Below, piece after piece: positions 57,837 through 64,000 of a DNA stretch of 64,000 bases. Source of the DNA: CAVSSX01 sp963730735 (GTDB taxonomy: Bacteria > Actinomycetota > Acidimicrobiia > Acidimicrobiales > RAAP-2); NCBI GenBank assembly GCA_963730735.1, contig CAVSSX010000007.1, positions 1 to 64,000 of the forward strand. The letters run 5' to 3'. The number at the start of each line of letters is the position of its first letter. Positions within the stretch are counted from its first letter, which is position 1. The position numbers and the translations under genes are program-made. The notes under the pieces are model-generated. The model was not told the origin of the DNA. It was given only the letters and a program-made list of their open reading frames with translations, and ran no database searches.

Positions 57837-58693
57837 AATCTAAACCGGCAAACGGAGTGAAGCGATCGCGCCAGGGTATCGTATCCCGCCACAGCGCCAC
57901 GAACAAGCAAGCCGTCACCTGGTCGGCCGTCGTGCCGGGATTCCGGCGCCGGCCCTCGGCTCGCAGCCAGGCGTCGAATTGGGTGAAGGCCTGCCGGCTC
58001 TCGGCGGTCGTGGGCCACCCTTTGTCAAGCACTTCCCTGGCGCAGTCGCTGCTGAGTTGCGCTTCCGCGAGTCCCGCCTTCCTCGAAATAAGCGTGTCCG
58101 GAAAAGCCGCCATTAGCCCGAGTTGGCAGTGCACGATCGCGCGTTCCAAGTTGAAGTTCGCTCGCCAATCCTCGGCCAATATCGGTACGCCTACATCCCA
58201 GACATCCGCGAAACCGTTGGCATACTGCCGAGCGATGAGGTCGCGGTCCGCCGCCAGAGCCATCACCTCGCGCAGCGGCAGGGTTGGTTCGTCGTGAACG
58301 TCTTGCTGATCGGCTCGGCCAAGTCCGCCCGGATTGACCAGTCGAATTGCCCGATAAACCTCGGCCGAGTCGGCAATCGTGGTAGTTGCCAGCACCGCTT
58401 CCAGTCCCGAACGCAAATCACCTGCCCGCGTCGCGGCCGCCAATGGCGCCAGTAACAGGATGATGCCGAGATTCGTATTGGTCTTAACAACCGCTCGTGT
58501 GGCTTCGACGGCGCAGGATCGTAGTTCCAAGCGGTTGGCGCAGTCCAACGCGGGCGCGATCGCATGCGCTAGTCAGGAAATCCAGGTGTGTAAGGTCATC
58601 AAAGGCACAACCGGGATGGACGTTGCCGGCCTTTCGCGCGGTCACTTCGAGAATGCAGGCCAGTTGGGCGCAACGGCCGGGGGATCTAACCAT
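57829..58693 (-). CDS. CitG/MdcB-like protein of the H4MPT operon, one frameshift
   Basis: Related to triphosphoribosyl-dephospho-CoA synthase. ATG 58693 overlaps the ATP-grasp stop (TGATG). The N-terminus reads RCAQLACILEVTARKAGNVH and PGCAFDDLTHLDFLTSA with the ARKAGNVHPG signature. After a shift near 58565 it continues DCANRLELRSCAVEATRAVV, KTNTNLGIILLLAPLAAATR and LARQYANGFADVW-type text. The end is WRDTIPWRDRFTPFAGLDYA. About 285 residues. In C1-using bacteria, CitG-like proteins next to mch are thought to act in methanopterin-type cofactor synthesis, not in citrate lyase maturation; this is context inference. Confidence 0.8.
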
Positions 58694-59566
58694 CACGCTC
58701 CCGTCTCCGGCGACTCGACTGCTTCGCACGCAAAGGCGAGGACTGCCTCCGCAACGTCAATGCAGGTGACGGCACTTCACCCGCCAGCCCGGCACCGCAT
58801 TTACTTCGAGTAGATAGCAACGACCATCTGGGCCGGGAAGAAGATCGACACCGGCTACCGGCACATTGAGCACACTGGCCGCGTTGAGTGCCAGCTCTTT
58901 TTGCGCCGGCGTCAACTCGACCTGTTCACCTGTACCACCCTGTGCGACATTTGTGCGCAGTCGCCACCGGAGCGGCGGCGACATGCTGGCGAGAATGCGT
59001 CCGCCAATTACGAACGCCCGTAAGTCCCAGCCGGGATGCGCGATGAATTCTTGCAGATAGAGGACTGCCTGTTGTCTCTCGAGCGTCCGAAAAGTTCGCC
59101 AGGCCAGTTCGGGATCGGCCACGCGCATCATGCCGCGACCTTCCGAACCGAAAATCGGCTTTACGACAACGTCTCGGCCCAATCTGTCGAAAGCCTCCAG
59201 AGCAGAGTCCGCCCGCTGACACACGATGGTGCGTGGCACGGGCATGCCGGCGGCGGCAAGGCGGGCAGTCGTCAGATACTTGTCCACGCATGCCTCAACC
59301 GCCAACGGCGGGTTTAGCACGACTATTCCTTGGCTCTGCAAGCGGTGGAGCACGTCCATGCGGAAGATGACTTGTTCGAGCGAGCCGGGCGGCATCGTCC
59401 GCACGATGACGGCGTCGAAGCTTTCCAGCTCGTCGCTCGCGACCGGGACGCTCGCAGATACGCCTCGAAAATCGACCGGCGTCACTTGTACGCCGAGCGT
59501 GGCGGCGGCACGTTCGAGATCGCGAACGTGCCAACCCGATCCACCAGAGAGTAGGGCGATGCGCAT
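58693..59566 (-). CDS. ATP-grasp ligase (RimK/MptN-like), one frameshift
   Basis: About 290 residues starting MRIALLSGGSGWHVRDLERA at 59566. ATP-grasp landmarks: VDKYLTTARLAAAGMPVPRT, RDVVVKPIFGSEGRGMMRVA (glycine-rich loop and Lys), LYLQEFIAHPGWDLRAFVIG, and GVDLLPGPDGRCYLLEVNAV. After a shift near 58775 the natural end is AVTCIDVAEAVLAFACEAVE, SPETGA with TGA at 58693. RimK-type enzymes join amino acids, often glutamate; MptN adds glutamate to tetrahydromethanopterin, which would fit between mch and the CitG-like gene. Confidence 0.85.
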
Positions 59567-59579
59567 TGCGACTCCGGTA

Positions 59580-60578
59580 TCACGGGCTGCCGAAGAACGA
59601 TCGATGGAGAACGTCGGGTTCAACCTGCCCGAACACGTGGCTGCGGCCCGTGTTGAGGTTGTGAAAGACAATCTGGGCGGGACTGAAGAGCATCGGGTCG
59701 ATTTTGTAGAAGTCGCGCTGATAACGCTCGAAAATGTTCGCAAAAGGCTCCATGATCCGCCGATGCCGAACTGGGTACTTTGTGCCCGATTTGGGCGAGC
59801 ACATCGTCTTCGGCGCGCACCTCAAAGAATTGCACGGCCACCATAGAGAATGGCGTCATTGGTGCGGCCAATCGCTTGAATCTCGTCCGCAGCCACCGGC
59901 GGCAACGGTGCGCTGCCGAAGCCGGAAACAATTTGCGCGAGATCGAATTTCAGCTCGAACAGCTTGTGCAGCGCCGTTTCGAGCGAACGAGCAACCACTT
60001 GAATGGTTCCAGCCAGGCTGGATGCGGGCGCTGCGAGCAAGGTGAGCGACGAAGGCGGCAGACTTAATTTTTCGGCCAGATGTGCAGTGACACTTTCATC
60101 CGGCAGTTTACGCGTTTCCAGAACGCCAACGGCGACGCTGCTCTGCTCCCGCCCGGTCATCGAGTCGAAGATAGCGTCCTTTCCATAAGACGCTCGCATG
60201 GGCCCCGACCCCATGGCAAAGAACTTGCCGACGCTGATTTGCCAACCCGCATATTGCGACGCCATGCAGGCAGTGACGGGATGATCGCTGCTCACCGTGA
60301 CGATAGGACAAGGCACGCCCGCTGCTTCGCCGCCGGTCAGACTGACTTCGGCGAGCCCTGCCAGGCAGACGCGTGCGAGCCCCAATCCGGCCTGGAGGCC
60401 TCCCGCCGCGTTGATCCCGCAATCGAGCAAGCGAACTCCACCGATCGATTCGACATCGACGTCGCAACGTCGCAGCTTGACTCGCTAAATGATTAGCAAG
60501 TCGAAGTGCACGGTCGTTCAGATTAAAAGTAACGGACACGGCGTGATCCTCGACCGGATATTCGACAGTTGACAGCAT
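59580..60578 (-). CDS. mch: Methenyl-H4MPT cyclohydrolase, frameshifted
   Basis: Converts methenyl- to formyl-tetrahydromethanopterin in C1 metabolism. From 60578: MLSTVEYPVEDHAVSVTFNL, NDRALRLANHLASQA, then after a shift near 60440 MLDCGINAAGGLQAGLGLAR. Signatures: SSDHPVTACMASQYAGWQIS, VGKFFAMGSGPMRASYGKDA and ELKFDLAQIVSGFGSAPLPP, VAADEIQAIGRTNDAILYGG. The end, after shifts near 59840 and 59770, is RDFYKIDPMLFSPAQIVFHN, LNTGRSHVFGQVEP. About 330 residues. It is the first gene of the four-gene operon and the most diagnostic marker for the H4MPT pathway. Confidence 0.92.
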
Positions 60579-60590
60579 ACAGAAGACGGA

Positions 60591-60785
60591 TCACAAACTC
60601 AGCATGAAGCGTTGCCAGTCCACTTTTAGCTCATCGCAGATATTCTTGATACCGTCGATCGTGTAATCGTGCAGAAAGCATTCGGGGTCATCTAGGCTGG
60701 CCACGATGTGCCAGCCGGCCGCGTTCTCGAACTGCTCGACGGCATGGCTACAAAGGCACTCTTCAAAATGTGAACTACATCCCTG
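60591..60785 (-). CDS. Small hypothetical protein, start uncertain
   Basis: A minus-strand frame reads GCSSHFEECLCSHAVEQFEN, AAGWHIVASLDDPECFLHDY and TIDGIKNICDELKVDWQRFM, ending LSL with TGA at 60591. Composition is protein-like and Cys-containing. No in-frame ATG is present; a GTG/TTG start or another indel upstream would be needed. I do not recognise a family. It lies between mch (same strand) and the large plus-strand gene. Confidence 0.35.
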   Translation of the reverse strand, partial: QGCSSHFEECLCSHAVEQFENAAGWHIVASLDDPECFLHDYTIDGIKNICDELKVDWQRFMLSL

Positions 60786-60874
60786 AAGGTCCTGTCGTGT
60801 ATTATTGCTAATTGGAGAAGCCCTCTTCTGCTTTTGAGAACCGGAACAGGCCGTTAGCTATCAGGAAGTGCCGC

Positions 60875-63800
60875 GTGGACGAGTTGTTGGCGAAGCTCGA
60901 ACGCAAATCGCCGCTCGCAGGACTGCTGGGTTATGTCAATTTTGGCACCGGCAAGCCCGATGGCGCTTTCGGCGTGCGCTGAGTGACGCATACGCTGTGG
61001 TCGAACAAGAGGACTCGTCGCGCCCGCACGAGACACTTTACACGGTTCTGCGTTCGCGGCTCCACTCGCTTGCCAAAACCGAACCTGCCTTTAGCGACTC
61101 AACGCAGGCTGTAGACGTCTTGGAGCTGGTGTTTCAACAACTCTTGCCGGCCTACAGGCTCTTCCACAGCGATCTTCTGTTTCATCAATCCGACGTCGAT
61201 CTCTTTACGCCCTTCTTTCTCGCCGTTGCCATCGAAGCCGTTTTAGCACAGGGCGGTCCGTGGAAGGATGGGAAATTAATCGTCGCAGGCGCCTTGAGTC
61301 AACTGAACGATTTTGTCGGCCATCGGCCGATTGCGATTCTCGAATCGCGGCCGCGGCGAGCCCTACGAACACGAGCGCGTGCGGCCGCTGCCTCTGTGGC
61401 TCCGCGGAGCCGGGGCGGGTTGGAGCCGCTATCGCGAGCTCGTAGGTCAAGCGTTAGAGATACTTTCCGAAACGGAGCAGCCGGTGTTGACTGAAGCCGG
61501 CTTCGATTTGGAGGCGCTCGAAGAACTTTCATGCGATCCTCGCGCGTACGATCACGGCCATCCCGCCAACCGCCGCCCTAATTACGTTTTCGGCGAATGG
61601 GATCCGCACCAAATCGATGGACAGGGGCGTTATCGGCGTTACGTGGTGCGGCAAGTTACGCTGGATGGTTTGCTCGATCGGGTCGACCACACCGTACCAG
61701 CAGATCGATCGGAAGCCCTTTTTGAAGCCGCCGCTGTGCTGGCCGGCACTATCTTGATGGGCACCGGCATCAGCGGTTCGGGACCGGGTGCCCACGATTC
61801 GAGCGTTACTTTGGCAACGCTGATGCCGCGCATCGCCCGCTTGCGCGATCAATATTATGCCGGTCTGCTCAAGCGGATGCGCGGCCCCCAGGCCGACCGG
61901 CTGTGCCGAAGCCGAAATCACCCGCCAGCCGTTTGGCGGCATGCGCCAGCACCTCAACCAGTTCTTGGCGCGGCACCGAGCCTGCGCAATTGCAGCAGCG
62001 CCATCTCGCCCTGTTCTATGCGGACTTGGGCTATGCCGAGGCAAGCCGGTTGGCGGCGGCCGGCATTCCCGCAGCGTCCATGCGTCTGTTAAGCGAAATG
62101 CACGCCCGCGTTCGCACCGGGCATTTGCACATCGATCGCGGCGAATATCGCGACCGCCATCCAAGTTCTTGACGGCTTGGTCGATCTCTTGAAGCGCGGC
62201 ATCTCCTGCGGCGCGCTGCTCGATCCCTGGAATATCTTGGGGTTCCAGGGCCTGTTCCCTCTTTCGTCGGCCCGCGAAGACAGCATTCGCGATACACGCG
62301 TGGAGGAGCTGGTCGAATTGCTCGACGCCATTTTTCACGTTTGTGCGCGACTCATGGCGGAGATGGCCGCCGCCGGTCAATTGGCGGGTACGCAGACGGT
62401 TCGCGCTTTGCTTCAGCAGCTTGCCCAGTGGTGGGATCGTTTCGCCACGGTGGAAGTCGCCGATGTGCGCCGGTTGCACGGCGGCGAAATTGTCGCTTCC
62501 ACCGATCATCTCGCCACAACCTTGGCGCTGTGGCACGAACGGGGTGAAACCGCGGCCGACCTCGCGTTTTGGCGCGATCATCTCGACGGTTTCCAGACGC
62601 CGAAGGCGTTTGCCCAGGTAGTCGAAGCACTGCTGCGCAAGCAAGATTATCGAGCGGCGATGGCCCTGCTCATGAACTGGTTAGGGAATGCGGAGAGCGT
62701 TTCGCTCGAGGAGGACGGTTTTTCCTTTCATGCCCTGGCGATTCGCTGGATGTGGAACTGCACCCGGACCGCCCCGACCGCTTCGACCGAGACTTGGCCG
62801 TTGGTTGTGCGTTTTCTCGATTATCTAGAGGCCAACGCCGAAGATTTCTGGCAAGTGCCTGCGCTGTTTCAAGACGACGCCGTTCCACCCGATCTTGCCG
62901 ATCCCGACGAAGACATTTTTGATGCGGCCTACGAGGGAGTCACTTTTCAGGATAGCGCCGACGACGATCAAGAAGGAAGCGTCCTGGAGGGAAGTCCCGA
63001 AGCCGAGCGATCCGATCTGGAAGCCGAAGCCGAACGATTGGGACCGCGACTGCGTCTTCCTGAGCACCTCCGCCCGGCTGTGGCAGCTCGCAGCACGTCT
63101 AGATGCCGGCGTCCGATTGACAAGAAACGCCGCGAAACCTTGACGGCCTGGCTATCGGCGGCGCAGCAGCGTCTTGCGCAGCTCGGCAAACTGCTCGACA
63201 CTTTGCAGGCGCTTCCCGTTCCGTTGCCTCTGAGTTCTTATGAATCGCTGGTCGAATACGATCGCCGGCACACCGTCAAGGAACAGTTGCTTTACCTGGC
63301 TCTGGCATCGGCACTCGATACCTGGAACGCGTGTTTGGCCTTGGCAGGCGCGGTTGAGGGAATCGGATCTCGAACTGGGGAGAACCCAGACGCCGAACTC
63401 CCCTGGCAAGCCGAAGCCGTTGCGCGGAGCAGGCCTTGCTCCGCGGCGAACGCGAGAAGGCGGCCGAAAAGTTAGCGTCGTTCATGGACAAATTTCAGGG
63501 TGAGCGGCTCTTGTATACGGCGTTGGCCGACGGCGGCGAGCCAAGACTCATCCTTCGCGCTCGGCTTGCTCAATCGCTCTTGCGGCGTTTGGCACTGGCG
63601 CTACCCCGGTTGGGACTGATTCGCGAAACGTTTCATCTCTTGAAGATGGTTCAGGTCCTCTGAGCAGACTCACGCCGGCGGTCGCAAAGGCATCACAGAA
63701 TTCAACGAGCTTTTCCGGGCCGCCTATCAAGGGACGGTCGAAGCGGCTCTCGCAAGCATCTTGACGGGAGTTCCAGACGACATCGACGTCATCGGCTTAT

Positions 63801-64000
63801 TTGAAGGACTGACGCGGCCTTTCCTGCAGATGTGGATCGATCACAGTCAAACATTACAGCTCTCGGCCATGGAGAGCTTTCAGAGCGATGACGACTTTGC
63901 CCCTCTGGCTGCGTTCGTACAGCAATATGGGGGAGAACTCTTCCACGCAAAATTTCTGACGCTGGCCAACCTTCGAGGCATTCTGCACCGGGGAGTGGAC
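60875..64000 (+). CDS. Very large protein of unknown function, 3' part beyond the window, frameshifted
   Basis: GTG at 60875 with GGAA upstream begins DELLAKLERKSPLAGLLGYV. Joined across shifts near 60960, 61350, 61905, 61985, 62155, 63050, 63110, 63380 and 63655, the protein runs without a natural stop to the end of the window, more than 1,030 residues. It is helical and rich in Leu/Ala/Arg: VLELVFQQLLPAYRLFHSDL, LFEAAAVLAGTILMGTGISG, HLALFYADLGYAEASRLAAA, EALLRKQDYRAAMALLMNWL and an acidic loop (DPDEDIFDAAYEGVTFQDSA). Repeating helix pairs suggest a solenoid (TPR/HEAT-like) scaffold. No catalytic motif or signal peptide is visible. I recognise it only as a planctomycete-type large hypothetical. 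Confidence 0.6.

Overview
The window reads as chromosomal DNA of a GC-rich planctomycete (Planctomycetia, Pirellula/Gemmata-like). Lineage-typical families support this: a DUF1587/1592/1588/1585 planctomycete-type cytochrome c, two secreted sulfatases, two DUF1559 proteins with prepilin leaders, a cysteine-rich YTV-type wall protein, a YXWGXW-repeat protein, a redoxin/cytochrome/copper-monooxygenase-like fusion, and tetrahydromethanopterin (H4MPT) C1 genes. Many conserved genes (glyS, aroC, dinG, ruvCAB, cysS, ispF, mch) are broken by single-base frame changes that can be repaired by eye, often at short G or C runs. I read most of these as uncorrected assembly indels rather than biological decay, and give full repaired spans as CDS.

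Layout. 1-6.1 kb: exported enzymes (partial unknown, cytochrome c-type DUF1592 protein, C45 acyltransferase/hydrolase). 6.1-9.1 kb: small genes, two true gene remnants (DHFR-like, PadR-like) and a possible PD-(D/E)XK nuclease-like protein cut by an IS66 element (9.06-12.46 kb) that carries a passenger gene. 12.7-18.2 kb: a compact integrated element (excisionase, DUF669, archaeo-eukaryotic primase, DnaB-like helicase, winged-helix protein, XRE regulator, tyrosine recombinase) ending beside tRNA-Pro(CGG). 18.3-21.3 kb: two intact surface proteins with terminators.

21.5-31.5 kb: coaC-like flavoprotein, glyS, aroC with a possible toxin-antitoxin-like pair, a PQQ-type beta-propeller protein, a sulfatase and a HEAT-repeat protein. 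31.5-43 kb: dinG, a second sulfatase, ruvC-ruvA-ruvB, cysS-ispF, an orphan HicB and HU. 43-51 kb: secreted proteins, a dicarboxylate/amino-acid symporter, a lipoprotein and a DUF1559 gene. 51-56.3 kb: a run of exported redox/metal proteins (Cys-rich membrane protein, Tat-type superoxide dismutase, DUF4198, DUF1559, redoxin, cytochrome c). 57.3-60.6 kb: a minus-strand H4MPT operon (mch, ATP-grasp ligase, CitG-like, 6-pyruvoyl-tetrahydropterin-synthase-like). 60.9 kb to the end: a very large unknown protein.

Intergenic spaces hold several families of short inverted repeats (REP/BIME- or MITE-like), two of them with two copies in this window. The most system-like region is the 5.2-kb integrated element, which has replication and integration genes but no visible structural or conjugation genes, so it resembles a satellite.
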